Assembly: GCF_028369105.1 (NCBI RefSeq) | Contig: NZ_JAQNDO010000001.1 | Coordinates: 4,866,501-4,930,500 of the forward strand | Direction of reading: 5' to 3' | DNA: 64,000 nucleotides | DNA from: Polyangium mundeleinium | GTDB taxonomy: Bacteria; Myxococcota_A; Polyangia; Polyangiales; Polyangiaceae | Shown here: piece after piece, positions 34,463-44,461 of the stretch | Numbering within the stretch: the first letter of the stretch is position 1 | Layout of the letters: the number at the start of each line of letters is the position of its first letter | Position numbers and translations under genes: made by a program | The notes under the pieces: model-generated | Databases searched by the model: none | The model's input: only the letters and a program-made list of their open reading frames with translations | Told to the model about the DNA's origin: nothing

Positions 34463-36283
34463 TCAGGGCAAGGCCTGGACGAGATCCACGGCGGGCGGCG
34501 AAATCGGCGAGCTCGCGACGAAATGAGCCTGGAGCGCGTCGATGTCGAGCGCGCCGCCGAGGCGATCCGTGCCAAGCGTCAGAATGGAAAACCCGTCTCC
34601 GCCGGCCGCATTGTAGCTGTTCACCGCGACCCGGTACGTCTTGCCCATGTCGATGGGCATGCCGTCGATGAGGATCGACGCGGGATCGACCTTCGACCCG
34701 GGCGGCGCGCTTGCGCTGTACGCATATCGGAAATTGCTCGACGGCTGCAGCAGGTAGATGAAGGGGGCGCCGCTTGGATCAACCCCGAATTGCTGCTCCA
34801 GCAAGGCGTCGAGCTGCGCGCCCGTCAGGCTCATGACCACGATCGAATTGGCAAAAGGCACGACCGAGAAGAGCTCCTTGTAGGTGACGATCCCGTTCGT
34901 GGCCTCTCCCGCGGCCGCCATGAACGGCAGGTTCGCCCGCACGCCGCCCGCGTTCATGAGGGCAAGTTGTGCGCCTCCCTGGATCGGATCCTTCGTCGCC
35001 GCCAGCATCGAATCGGCGACCACCACGCCCAGCGTGAACACGCTCGCGCCGAGGGGCGGCTGCCCCCGATTCAGCGTCGCCGTGATGGTGCCGACCTGCT
35101 TTTCCGCGAGCGGCGCCACCTGCGCCGCATATCCATTCACATACGTCTCGACCTGCGTATCGGCCGTGTCGCGGGTGACGACCACGTTCTTCGCCTCCTT
35201 TTTGATCACGTCCCCGGTGAGGTGGCTGAGCTCCAGATCGATGTCCGTGATCAGGCGGCCATTCGAAGCCCCGCTCGTGACGAGCTTGCCCCCGATCATG
35301 CAGTTGTAGGCCGCGTGCGTGTGTCCGCTGAGGATGACGTCGACGGCGTCGGACATGTTCGTCGCGATCTGGACGACGGGCCCCGAGATGCCCGCGCATT
35401 CGTCGAAATGGCCCGTGGTGGCGCCGCCCTCGTGGAGGAGCACCACGATCGCCTCGATTCCCTGCGCCTGGAGCTCGGGCACGAGCGCATTGACGGTCTC
35501 GACCTCGTCGAGGAAGGAGAGGTCCTGGATCCCGCTGGGATCGACGATGGTCGGGGTCGCTTTCAGCGTCATCCCGACGAACGCGACCTTGGTGGTCTCG
35601 AACGTGCGAATGGTGTACGGGGGAAAGAGGGGTTTTCCCGTCGTCTCGTCGAGGATGTTCGCCGCGAGGAACGCGAAGCTCGCGCCGGGGAAATTGTTGC
35701 TGCCCTGGCAGCCGTCCTTGGGGTGGCAGCCGCCGTTTTGCATGCGCAAGAGCTCGTTCTTGCCCTCGTCGAGCTCGTGGTTGCCGACGGCGTTCATGTC
35801 GAGCCCGATCAGGTTCATCGCGCCGATCGTCGGTTCGTCGTGGAAGAGCGCGGAGAGGAGCGGGCTGCCGCCGATGAGGTCTCCGGCGGAGGCGACGACG
35901 GTGTTCGGGTTTTCGGCGCGCAGGGAGGCGACGTGCTGCGCGAAATAGGCAGCGCCGCCGGCGTCGACGGTGGTGTTATCGGGGAGGGTGATCTGGCCCG
36001 CGCTGCCCGGCGGCGGTTCGAGGTTGCCGTGGAAATCATTGAACCCGAGGATCTGCACGCGAACCGGAGGCTCGGGGGCGCCGCCTGCGCCGCCTGCGCC
36101 GCCCATCCCGCCTGCGCCGCCTGCGCCGCCCATCCCGCCCGCGCCGCCTGCGCCGGCCATGCCGCCGGTGCCGGACGACGTGCTGTCCGGCGGCCGTGCT
36201 TCGGTGCCGCCGCAGCCGGCGACGACGACCAGACCCAGGAGACCCGCAGAGACCCATCCACGAACGGAAAGCACACGCCGCAT
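34463..36283 (-). CDS. Bifunctional metallophosphatase / 5'-nucleotidase lipoprotein (UshA-like)
   Basis: An exported hydrolase for nucleotides or related phosphate esters. The signal ends VVVAGCGG, a lipobox, and residues 30-70 are a Gly/Ala/Met linker. The metallophosphoesterase domain shows all family landmarks: ILGFNDFHGNLEP, SAGDLIGGSP, AVGNHELDEG and LSGHTHAAY. The C-terminal 5'-nucleotidase domain has LMNAGGVRANLP and YRVAVNSYNAAGGDGF, the substrate-binding region. At 606 residues it is complete. As a lipid-anchored enzyme it would act in the periplasm or at the surface, salvaging phosphate or nucleosides. The start is ATG 36283. Confidence 0.92.
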   Translation of the reverse strand: MRRVLSVRGWVSAGLLGLVVVAGCGGTEARPPDSTSSGTGGMAGAGGAGGMGGAGGAGGMGGAGGAGGAPEPPVRVQILGFNDFHGNLEPPPGSAGQITLPDNTTVDAGGAAYFAQHVASLRAENPNTVVASAGDLIGGSPLLSALFHDEPTIGAMNLIGLDMNAVGNHELDEGKNELLRMQNGGCHPKDGCQGSNNFPGASFAFLAANILDETTGKPLFPPYTIRTFETTKVAFVGMTLKATPTIVDPSGIQDLSFLDEVETVNALVPELQAQGIEAIVVLLHEGGATTGHFDECAGISGPVVQIATNMSDAVDVILSGHTHAAYNCMIGGKLVTSGASNGRLITDIDLELSHLTGDVIKKEAKNVVVTRDTADTQVETYVNGYAAQVAPLAEKQVGTITATLNRGQPPLGASVFTLGVVVADSMLAATKDPIQGGAQLALMNAGGVRANLPFMAAAGEATNGIVTYKELFSVVPFANSIVVMSLTGAQLDALLEQQFGVDPSGAPFIYLLQPSSNFRYAYSASAPPGSKVDPASILIDGMPIDMGKTYRVAVNSYNAAGGDGFSILTLGTDRLGGALDIDALQAHFVASSPISPPAVDLVQALP

Positions 36284-36345
36284 GCGCCAAGAATGCGCTC
36301 CGGGACGGAATCCGCTAACGAAATTTCGGCGCGTGAGCGATCACC

Positions 36346-37599
36346 TCACGCGGCAAGGGCCGCGTGGCGGGAGCCACGAAAGCCGAAGTGGACGATGTAG
36401 ACGTAGCAGAGCGCGGGCAGGAGGAAGGCCTGGTGGACGCCGAGCGCGTCGGCGAGCCAGCCGAAGAGCACGGGGACGATCGCGCCGCCGACGATCGACA
36501 TGACGAGGATGCTCGACCCCTGGCTCGTGAGCTTGCCGAGGCCCTCGATGCCCAGCGTGAAGATGGTCGGGAACATGATGGAGTTGAAGAGCCCGACCAC
36601 GAGGATGGTCCCCATCGCCACGGGCCCGTCGAGCAAGACGGTCGCCGTCACGAGCAGCGCCGCGACGATCGCGCTCGCCCCGAGCACCCGCCCCGGATCG
36701 TGCTTGCGCAGGATCGCCGCGCCGATGAAGCGGCCCACCATCGCCCCGCCCCAGTAGAGGGACACGTATTTCGCCGCCTGTGCTTCGGTCATCGCCCCGA
36801 TCGCGGCGAGCCCGAAGAAATTGACGAGGAAGCTGCCAATCGAGACCTCGGCGCCGACGTAAAGAAAGATGCCGAGGGCGGCGCGTCGCAAATGCGAAAA
36901 GCGGAGCGCGTCGAGGAATGAGCCGTGTTTCGCCTCTTCGCCCTCGACCGCCGAAATCGTCGGGAGCTTGAGGAGCGCGAGCGCGAAGGCGAGCACGAAG
37001 AGCATGACCGCGAGGCCGAGGTAGGGCATGCGGACGGCGTGCGCCTCGGCGAGCGGGTTCTCCGCTTGTTTCACGGCGCCGAGGATGAAGTGTCCGCCGA
37101 AATAGGGCGCCACCGTGGTGCCGAGCGAGTTGAAGGCCTGCGTGAGGTTCAGGCGGCTCGACGCGGTGGCCGACGGGCCGAGCACGGCGACGTAGGGATT
37201 CGCGGTGACCTGGAGGATCGTGATTCCCGTCGCGAGCACGAAGAGCGCGGCCAGGAAAAACGGATACGAGGGCAAGCTGGCGGCCGGATAAAACAGGAGC
37301 GCGCCGACGCCGCCGGTCGCGAGGCCGAGCGGGAGGCCTCGTTTGTAGCCGATCCGCGCGACGAGCTTGCCGGCCGGCAGCGACATCAGGAAATAGGCCG
37401 AGAAAAATGAGAATTGGACGAGCGCGCCCTCGGCATACCCGAGGTGGAACACGTTCTTCAGGTGCGGGATGAGGATGTCGTTCATGCAGGTCATGAAGCC
37501 CCACATGAAAAAGATCGTGGTCACGACGCCGAGCGCGCCGACGTGGGTCCGGGAAGGCACGTCCGCGACCGCCGTCGTCCGAGGGGTCGATACCTCCAT
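36346..37599 (-). CDS. Sugar MFS transporter, FucP/GluP type
   Basis: A 417-residue inner-membrane protein with about 12 hydrophobic segments. FFMWGFMTCMNDILIPHLK near the N-terminus is the hallmark of the L-fucose/glucose/galactose:H+ symporter branch, and ILQVTANPYVAVLG and RLNLTQAFNSLGT are equally typical. It would take up hexose or deoxyhexose with protons. There is no sugar-catabolic gene next to it, so the substrate is not fixed by context; glucokinase is far away in this window. An AAGGGC site precedes the ATG. Confidence 0.9.
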   Translation of the reverse strand: MEVSTPRTTAVADVPSRTHVGALGVVTTIFFMWGFMTCMNDILIPHLKNVFHLGYAEGALVQFSFFSAYFLMSLPAGKLVARIGYKRGLPLGLATGGVGALLFYPAASLPSYPFFLAALFVLATGITILQVTANPYVAVLGPSATASSRLNLTQAFNSLGTTVAPYFGGHFILGAVKQAENPLAEAHAVRMPYLGLAVMLFVLAFALALLKLPTISAVEGEEAKHGSFLDALRFSHLRRAALGIFLYVGAEVSIGSFLVNFFGLAAIGAMTEAQAAKYVSLYWGGAMVGRFIGAAILRKHDPGRVLGASAIVAALLVTATVLLDGPVAMGTILVVGLFNSIMFPTIFTLGIEGLGKLTSQGSSILVMSIVGGAIVPVLFGWLADALGVHQAFLLPALCYVYIVHFGFRGSRHAALAA

Positions 37600-37710
37600 G
37601 CCCTTGTCTTCTCACGGCCGGCGCAGGCGCGCCACGAACAATCACGCCGCGCTGGCTCGTCTCCAGGGCACGCGCGAGCAGCCTGGACATCTTTGTCGCG
37701 AAGCTCGGCC

Positions 37711-38400
37711 TTACGCGGGTCGGGCGAATGCGTGCAGCACGTACGAGGTGGGGCTCAGGCTGAACGGGTAGGCGCCGGCGCCATAACATTGCACGAGCGG
37801 AAAGAAGGGATTGGCGTCGAGGCGGTCGTGGTTCTCGGCGAGCTGCCATTCGAGGCAATCGATGAAATCCACATTCGCATATAAGAGATACCACTCTGCC
37901 GCCTTGACGCGGTCGGGGGGCAGCGCGGCGCGCAGGTCCACCACGGCGTACGCGTTCCACACCACGGTGGTGGCGACCTTCACGATGAGGTCGCCGGTGC
38001 GGGGGCGAGGGCCATCTTTCCACACGAGCGGCCGCGCATGCGCCTTGCGATCCCAGCCCTGCGCCTCCATGTGCCGGCGCGAGAGGGGCTTGAGCACCCC
38101 GTACTTCCAGTCCCATGTTTCGATGGATGCGCTCGCTTGCTCGCACAACGTCGAGAAGTGGGAGCCGTCGCCGATGGACGGACGCACCTCGAAACGCTCG
38201 GAGAGCAACGCCGGCTGGTACGACCTCACCAGGGTGTGGTGTTCGCGCAAAAGCCTCACGGCGCGCTCCACGTCAGAATCGTGGCGCGGCGGCTCGAACC
38301 AATCCACGGACGCCCATTCGTGGAGGATCCGCCGGATCGCTCCGGTGGCAGGGCCACAATCACATTGCTCGGGATCAAAATACGGGAACGTTCCCCTCAT
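37711..38400 (-). CDS. Hypothetical protein
   Basis: 229 residues with no motif I recognise. It has normal codon use and clear globular character, with many Trp and aromatic residues (VDWFEPPRHDSD, ETWDWKYGVLKPLSRRHM, ANVDFIDCLEWQLAENHDR) and no signal peptide or membrane helix. It starts at ATG 38400, divergent from terC across a 339-base gap. I can offer no function. Confidence 0.65.
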   Translation of the reverse strand: MRGTFPYFDPEQCDCGPATGAIRRILHEWASVDWFEPPRHDSDVERAVRLLREHHTLVRSYQPALLSERFEVRPSIGDGSHFSTLCEQASASIETWDWKYGVLKPLSRRHMEAQGWDRKAHARPLVWKDGPRPRTGDLIVKVATTVVWNAYAVVDLRAALPPDRVKAAEWYLLYANVDFIDCLEWQLAENHDRLDANPFFPLVQCYGAGAYPFSLSPTSYVLHAFARPA

Positions 38401-38739
38401 GGAGAGAGCCTCCCCAGCGTCGTGATCCGACCCTCCCGGGCCACACGAACGATGAGGGCGCCCGCCTCCGCCGGGGCGATCCCGACGCCCGAAGTCGGTT
38501 CGGGAACGGAAACCATGGTTCCTGCTTACCCGATCCAGGCCCGATCGTGTAGCGCCTCACTTGGGGCAGCACCTTCCGAGCGATCGTCCCGGGGGGGCAG
38601 GGGAGCGGAGGTGGGCGCGCGCTCTTCCCTTCGCGCAAGCGCGCCCTAGAACCGAGAACCCCGGCGCGCGCCGCCGATGGTTGGTGTAGAAACGGGTTCA
38701 TGTCGCCCGCCATGAGGCAGGAAAGGGACGTGTGAGAGG
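38401..38739. other. Divergent intergenic region upstream of terC-like gene
   Basis: No gene is supported here. A 10-bp palindrome AACCATGGTT sits at 38511-38520 within GGA...TCC flanks and might be an operator. TerC-family genes are often preceded by a manganese-sensing yybP-ykoY riboswitch; I looked for it and could not find its conserved GGGGAGUAG-type and paired elements. The terC-side ribosome site is a weak GAGAGG just before the ATG. Confidence 0.4.
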
Positions 38740-39516
<777 letters not shown>

Positions 39517-39612
39517 CGAACGGAAAGGCCCCCGAAACGCGCCCGATGGCATGGAGATCGCAACGGAAGGATTTGGTGGACGAGGACACGCGTGGTCCCG
39601 CAGAATCACCAT

Positions 39613-41295
39613 ATGTCCTTCTTGGATCGCATCGGCCTTCCGCAGCACGCGACCGACGGCGAGGCGCGGAAGGAGCGCATCGCGCGGACCCGGCGGCTCT
39701 ACGAATACGAGCCGCGTGATCCCGAGACACACTGGCTGTACCCCGTCCCGACCGCAAAACGCTTCCCGCTCCGCGAATGGTACAGCCCGGCGTGGGTGCT
39801 GAAGCTTTTGCCCGTGCTCCTGCCGTCGCTGACGCGCCGGGCCCTGCAGACCGGGCTCGGCCGCGCCGCGGAGGCGCTTGGCCTGCTGCGCGACGGGGAT
39901 CGGTTTCGCTTGCTCTCGCTGGGCGTCCCGCGGCCGAACTGGGTCGACGCCGCCGACGCGCTCGATGACGCGTTCGCGCGGCAGCGCCTGGACGGCCCCT
40001 GTCCCGTGTTGATCGAGCGCGTCCAGGATCCCGCCCACCTCACAGCCCTCTTCTCGCCCGACGCTGCATTCGCCCCATCGCTCGCGCCCGAGGTCGAGGT
40101 CGAGGCCGGACGCCTGTTCGCCGTCGATTTTTCCTTGCTCCGGCGCGCCCTGCACCCGCGACGGCCCCGCGATTCGCGCTGGCGTGATCGCTACATGGCC
40201 GCTCCGCGGGTGCTTTTCCAGATGCGCCCCGAAAAAGGGGCCCTCTGCGATCTCCACCCCATCGCCATTCAGCTCGACGGCCCGGACGCGCCCGCGCCGA
40301 ACCCCGTGTACCGCCCCGGCGACGGGGCCACGTGGGAAATGGCGAAGCTCTACGCCCAGGCCGCCGAGATGAACGTGCATATCTTCGGGAGCCACCTGGG
40401 CCAGGTCCATACGATCATCGAGGCCTTCGCGATGGCGACGCCGCGTTGCCTGGCCGCCGAGCATCCGGTGCATGTCCTGCTCGAGCCGCACCTGCGCTGG
40501 ACGCTCCAGGTCAATGCGGACGGCAACGATCTTCTGCGTGATACCTCCAGCCATTTCGGCACCATCTACGGCGGCACGCTGGCCGAGATGCGCGCCGTGC
40601 TGGTGGAGGCGCGGACCAGCAGCACGTTCTACGACCTGGAGCTGGAGCGTGATCTCACCCGGCGCGGGGTCGCCGCATCCCCCCTCGATTACCCCTATCG
40701 CGACGACGCGCGCCTGCACGTCGCGGCCATTCGGCGTTTCGTGGCCTCGTACGTAGAGCTGTTTTATCGCGGCGACGCCGATGTGGCGGACGATCACGAG
40801 CTGCAAGCCTGGTTCGCCGAGCTCTTGGCGCCCGAGGGCGGCGATCTCGGGCGGGTGACGGAAGACGGCCGGCTGGGCACACGGGAGGCGCTGGTCGAGG
40901 TCCTGACGCAGGCGCTGTTCACCGCGGGCCCCAAGCATTCGGCGCTGCATTATGCGCAGCCCGATTTCTACTCGCTGATCGAGGGGTTCCCCGCCGCCAT
41001 CTATCGCCCGCCCCCCCGCGACGGCGCGCCCCTCTCCTTCGAGTCGCTTTTCCCACCCCTCACGTCGGCGGCCACGCAAGTTCATTACAGCGCCATCGCC
41101 GTCCACCGCGCCAGCCGCTTTGGGGAATACCGGTCGTCGCGCCTCGGGCGCTCGCTTCCGGCGCGGTCCGCGCTCCAGCGGTTCCAGCGTGATTTGGCGG
41201 CGATCGAGGTGGAGATCGAAGAACGCAACCGGCGTCGTCCCCGGCCTTATCGTTACCTCCTCCCCAGCTTGGTCCCGGGCAGCGTCCATTTCTAG
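39613..41295 (+). CDS. Lipoxygenase
   Basis: Inserts O2 into polyunsaturated fatty acids with a non-haem iron. The protein has 560 residues and no N-terminal PLAT domain, as in many bacterial lipoxygenases. The iron ligands are readily placed: H261 and H266 in GSHLGQVHTIIEAF, then H442 and H446 in GPKHSALHYAQ. The second pair is His-x3-His as in mammalian 15-lipoxygenase, not the His-x3-Asn of many plant and bacterial enzymes. The region reading AEHPVHVLLEPHLRWTLQVN is also diagnostic. The last residue, normally Ile, is Phe here (LLPSLVPGSVHF), although its carboxylate could still bind iron. The FAD oxidase gene follows after 6 bases. An alternative start is GTG 39592. Confidence 0.92.
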   Translation: MSFLDRIGLPQHATDGEARKERIARTRRLYEYEPRDPETHWLYPVPTAKRFPLREWYSPAWVLKLLPVLLPSLTRRALQTGLGRAAEALGLLRDGDRFRLLSLGVPRPNWVDAADALDDAFARQRLDGPCPVLIERVQDPAHLTALFSPDAAFAPSLAPEVEVEAGRLFAVDFSLLRRALHPRRPRDSRWRDRYMAAPRVLFQMRPEKGALCDLHPIAIQLDGPDAPAPNPVYRPGDGATWEMAKLYAQAAEMNVHIFGSHLGQVHTIIEAFAMATPRCLAAEHPVHVLLEPHLRWTLQVNADGNDLLRDTSSHFGTIYGGTLAEMRAVLVEARTSSTFYDLELERDLTRRGVAASPLDYPYRDDARLHVAAIRRFVASYVELFYRGDADVADDHELQAWFAELLAPEGGDLGRVTEDGRLGTREALVEVLTQALFTAGPKHSALHYAQPDFYSLIEGFPAAIYRPPPRDGAPLSFESLFPPLTSAATQVHYSAIAVHRASRFGEYRSSRLGRSLPARSALQRFQRDLAAIEVEIEERNRRRPRPYRYLLPSLVPGSVHF

Positions 41296-41301
41296 GATCC
41301 T

Positions 41302-42633
41302 ATGCAAACATCGTGGGAAAACTGGAGCGGGAACCTGCGCTGCACGGCACACGTGGTGGAGCCGGAGAGCCTCTCGGAGCTCACGCGCGCGGTGAAACAG
41401 GGCGCGTCCCGAGGTCGGGTGCGGCTCTGTGGCGGGGGGTATTCGTGGAGCCCGCTCGTGCCGACGCGGGACACCTTGATCCACATGCGGCGCCTGGATC
41501 GCTGTCTATCACTCGACGAGGGCGGGGATCCTCCCACGGTCCGGGTCGAGGCGGGCATCACGATCCGGGCGCTCACGCGTATCTTGCGCGCCAAAGGCCT
41601 CTCGCTGATCAGCCCGCCGATGTTCGATCTCGTGACGGTGGGAGGGGCCGCCGCGACGGGATCCCACGGGACGCGGCTCACCGCGGGATGTTTTTCCGAT
41701 GGCATCGAGTCGCTTTCGCTCATCACCGCGCGGGGCGAGGTGGTGGAGATCGACCGGACGGACCTGTCCGCGCTGCGCGCCGCGCGGGTGAGCCTCGGCG
41801 CGCTGGGCGTGGTCCATGCGGTCACGTTGCGCTGCGAGCCGGCGTTCCGCGTGAAGGTGGAGCAGCGCTATCACCCGCTCGATCATGTGATCGCGGAGCT
41901 CTCCGATCTGACGTCCACCTACGAGTTTGCCGAGCTGATGTGGATGCCGGGCGAGGCGGACGTGCTGGTGCGGGGGCTCGAGCGGACGACGGCGCCCGAG
42001 ACGCCCGAATTATGGCCCAGCGCTGTGCTGCATCCCTTGCGAATGCGGACGGGGGTCCTGGCCGGAGAGGTGCTGATGCCCGGGATCGAGCGATTGCGCC
42101 CGGATCTGGCACCCCGGCTGATGCGGTTTGGCCGGGTGGTGATGTTCGCCGAGGGGGCGTGGGTGCGAGACGCGACCCGGGAGTGGCACCATATCGATCA
42201 GTATCCACGTTGCCTGGATTTCTCGTGCTCGGTGCCGATCGAGTCGGCTGCGCGGGCGTTCCAGATCCTCCGGGCCGCGCTGGAGGACGACCGGGCGAGG
42301 GGACGTTATCCGGTGAACCTGGGGCTCCTGGCGCGGTTCACGGGGCCGAGTGATTCGTACCTCGCGGCGTGCGAGGGCCGCGCGAGCTGCTTCATCGAGG
42401 TGGCGACGGTGCGAGGGACGCCTGCCTTCGATCGTTTTCGCCAGGAGGCGCATGACCGGCTGATCGACGCGATTCCTGCCATGCGACCGCACTGGGGGAA
42501 GCTCTTGCTCGCGCCGGCCACATGGCGGCATCGATTCGATCGGATGGGGGATTTCCTGGTGCAGCGGGCGCGATTCGATCCGGAGGGGGTGTTCTTGAAC
42601 GAGTTTTTGGAGCGCGAGGTGTTCGGGCTCTGA
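41302..42633 (+). CDS. FAD-linked oxidase (sugar-lactone oxidase-like, VAO family)
   Basis: 443 residues. The N-terminal FAD domain shows RLCGGGYSWSPLVPTRDT, VRVEAGITIRALTRIL, VTVGGAAATGSHGTRLTAG and LSLGALGVVHAVTLRC, the order of the PCMH-type flavin fold. The C-terminal part ends with RPHWGK, typical of the gulonolactone/arabinonolactone oxidase branch, where HWGK contacts the flavin. Those enzymes oxidise a sugar lactone or alditol with O2. Here it is 6 bases behind a lipoxygenase, so a lipid or other small-molecule substrate is possible. It converges with the P450 gene, 4 bases apart. Confidence 0.88.
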   Translation: MQTSWENWSGNLRCTAHVVEPESLSELTRAVKQGASRGRVRLCGGGYSWSPLVPTRDTLIHMRRLDRCLSLDEGGDPPTVRVEAGITIRALTRILRAKGLSLISPPMFDLVTVGGAAATGSHGTRLTAGCFSDGIESLSLITARGEVVEIDRTDLSALRAARVSLGALGVVHAVTLRCEPAFRVKVEQRYHPLDHVIAELSDLTSTYEFAELMWMPGEADVLVRGLERTTAPETPELWPSAVLHPLRMRTGVLAGEVLMPGIERLRPDLAPRLMRFGRVVMFAEGAWVRDATREWHHIDQYPRCLDFSCSVPIESAARAFQILRAALEDDRARGRYPVNLGLLARFTGPSDSYLAACEGRASCFIEVATVRGTPAFDRFRQEAHDRLIDAIPAMRPHWGKLLLAPATWRHRFDRMGDFLVQRARFDPEGVFLNEFLEREVFGL

Positions 42634-42637
42634 GCCT

Positions 42638-44092
42638 TCACCCGGGGATCGGCTCGCGTCGCCGCACCCGCATCGGCAAATCCCACGCAGGTCGCAGGGT
42701 GATGAACGGGAGCGGATCCACGGGGCGATCCTCGACCCGCTCGAAGCGAAACCGCTGCAGGAGCGTCGCCAGGACCAGCGTCCCTTCGAGGTGGGCAAAT
42801 GCGGCGCCCACGCAGACGCGTGGTCCCGCGCCGAAGGGCATCCAGGCGAGGCGCGGGCGCGCCGCCTCGGCCTCGGGCGTGAAGCGGGCGGGATCAAAGC
42901 GCTCCGGATCGGGATACAGCGCGGGATCACGGTGGATCATGTACGGCGCGATGTAGACCGACGTCCCCGCCGGGACGTGGTAGCGCCCGATCACCACGTC
43001 TTCCACGCTCTCTCGTGCGAACAGGTAAATGGGCGGATACAGGCGCAAGGCTTCCTTGAATGCCTGCGCGCAGAGCGCCAGGCGAGGAAGATCCTCCACC
43101 GTGGGCCGCCGGCCTCCGAGCGCGTCCACCTCGCGCTCCAGCGCCGAAAGCACCGCAGGATTTCGATCGAGCAGAGAAAGCGCCCACGTGATTCCCGAGG
43201 CGGTGGTCTCGTTGCCCGCGACGAAAAACGTGACCACCTCGTCGCGCAGCTCCCGATCGCTCAGGTGCCCTTCCTGTTCGCAGGCGCGGAGCAAAAGCTC
43301 CAGCAGATCGGACTTGGTCCCTCCCGCGGCGCGACGGGCGGTGACGAGCGGGAGCAGACGTTCCTCGATCCGGGCCAGATCGGCCCGCATCGCCGACGTG
43401 CGCGCCCCTGGCACGAGAAACGGCTGCTCCAGCCACGCGCCGAGCTTTTCCAGCCGCGCGGCGGCGCTCCCGTCGAGCCGCCGCGAGAGCCCCCGGAGCA
43501 AATTGTGCGCGACGAGCTGCCCCATCATGGCGGGCGAGGTGCCGTAATGCCCGGTCCACTCCAGCGCGCCGGTCAAGGGTTTGCTGATCGTATCGGCGAG
43601 CTCCAGATCCTCGGTCGAGAACAGGCACGCCGTGATCACCGCCATTGCGATGCGTGTGGCCTCGCGCATCACGGGGATCACCGCGCCCTCGTTCCACCGC
43701 GACGCCACTTGCACCGCGGAATGGACCATCACCTCGCCGAAGCGCGCGGACTCCGCATGCGAGAAGAGCGGGGCCACGATGCGACGTCGCCGCCGCCAGC
43801 GCGTGTCCGTTTTGCTGGAGAGCAGGCCGTCGCCCACGAGGGGCGTCAGGCTGACGCGCGTGGCGAGCGGCTTGTCGAAGCTCTTTGCCTTCTCGACCAG
43901 CACCTCGTGGACGAGCGCGGGCGTGTTGAGCAGCAGCACGTGGCGGTGCAGGAATCGGAGGCGCCCGATGTCGTCGAGCTCGCGCGCGGCGCGCCGCAGA
44001 AGGGTGAGACGATCCTCGCGCATCTCCGCCACGTGCCCGAGCAGGCCGCGGGAACCCGAGAGGACCGGTATGGCCGTGATGTTCATGGTCAT
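42638..44092 (-). CDS. Cytochrome P450
   Basis: A haem-thiolate monooxygenase of 484 residues. The I-helix oxygen-binding motif is FVAGNETTAS, the K-helix ExxR is EALR in FKEALRLYPP, and the haem loop is FGAGPRVCVG with C427 as the iron ligand. The meander PDPERFDPARF is also present. The N-terminus is soluble, so it would use ferredoxin or another reductase, none of which is adjacent. It faces the lipoxygenase/oxidase pair with a 4-base gap, so it shares a location but not a transcript with them. The second Met (44086) is an alternative start. The substrate is unknown; a fatty-acid hydroperoxide or terpenoid is possible. Confidence 0.92.
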   Translation of the reverse strand: MTMNITAIPVLSGSRGLLGHVAEMREDRLTLLRRAARELDDIGRLRFLHRHVLLLNTPALVHEVLVEKAKSFDKPLATRVSLTPLVGDGLLSSKTDTRWRRRRRIVAPLFSHAESARFGEVMVHSAVQVASRWNEGAVIPVMREATRIAMAVITACLFSTEDLELADTISKPLTGALEWTGHYGTSPAMMGQLVAHNLLRGLSRRLDGSAAARLEKLGAWLEQPFLVPGARTSAMRADLARIEERLLPLVTARRAAGGTKSDLLELLLRACEQEGHLSDRELRDEVVTFFVAGNETTASGITWALSLLDRNPAVLSALEREVDALGGRRPTVEDLPRLALCAQAFKEALRLYPPIYLFARESVEDVVIGRYHVPAGTSVYIAPYMIHRDPALYPDPERFDPARFTPEAEAARPRLAWMPFGAGPRVCVGAAFAHLEGTLVLATLLQRFRFERVEDRPVDPLPFITLRPAWDLPMRVRRREPIPG

Positions 44093-44131
44093 GGGCGGTG
44101 GGGAAGGGAAGATGCGGGCGTCTGCGCGGTG

Positions 44132-44420
44132 CCGCGGGGGTCGACGCGTGTCGAGGGGGGCTGGTCAGGTTGGACCGCGGGGGTCGACGCGCGTCAATGG
44201 GCGTCGGAGAGATGGGACCGCGGGGGTCGCCGCGCGTCGAGGGGCTCGGGTCAGGTTGGACCGCGGGGGTCGCCGCGCGTCGAGGGGGTCGGGTCAGGTT
44301 GGACCGCGGGGGTCGCCGCGCGTCGAGGGGGTCGGGTCAGGTTGGACCGCGGGGGTCGCCACGCGTCGAGGGGGTCGGGTCAGGTTGGACTGCGGGGGTC
44401 GACACGTGTCGAGGGGCTCG
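44132..44420. repeat. 43-bp tandem repeat, six full copies and a partial seventh
   Basis: Units begin at 44132, 44175, 44218, 44261, 44304, 44347 and 44390, always 43 bases apart. The consensus is CCGCGGGGGTCGCCGCGCGT, then CGAGGGGGTCGGGTCAGGTT and GGA. Copies 4 and 5 are identical over most of their length; the outer copies differ more and carry GGTCGACGCG. No spacers are present, so it is a minisatellite. 43 is not a multiple of three and no protein is supported. It fills the gap between the P450 and SRPBCC genes. Confidence 0.93.
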
Positions 44421-44461
44421 GCCCTCGATGCGCAGCCTCTGGGCGCACGCGCCGCCGCCGA

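Noticed and set aside
38560-38739. A possible yybP-ykoY manganese riboswitch before the TerC-type gene
   Set aside because: Such riboswitches often precede terC genes, but the conserved loop sequences and stems could not be found here. A covariance-model search would decide.
44132-44420. A CRISPR array
   Set aside because: The 43-bp units abut directly with no unique spacers, and there are no cas genes.
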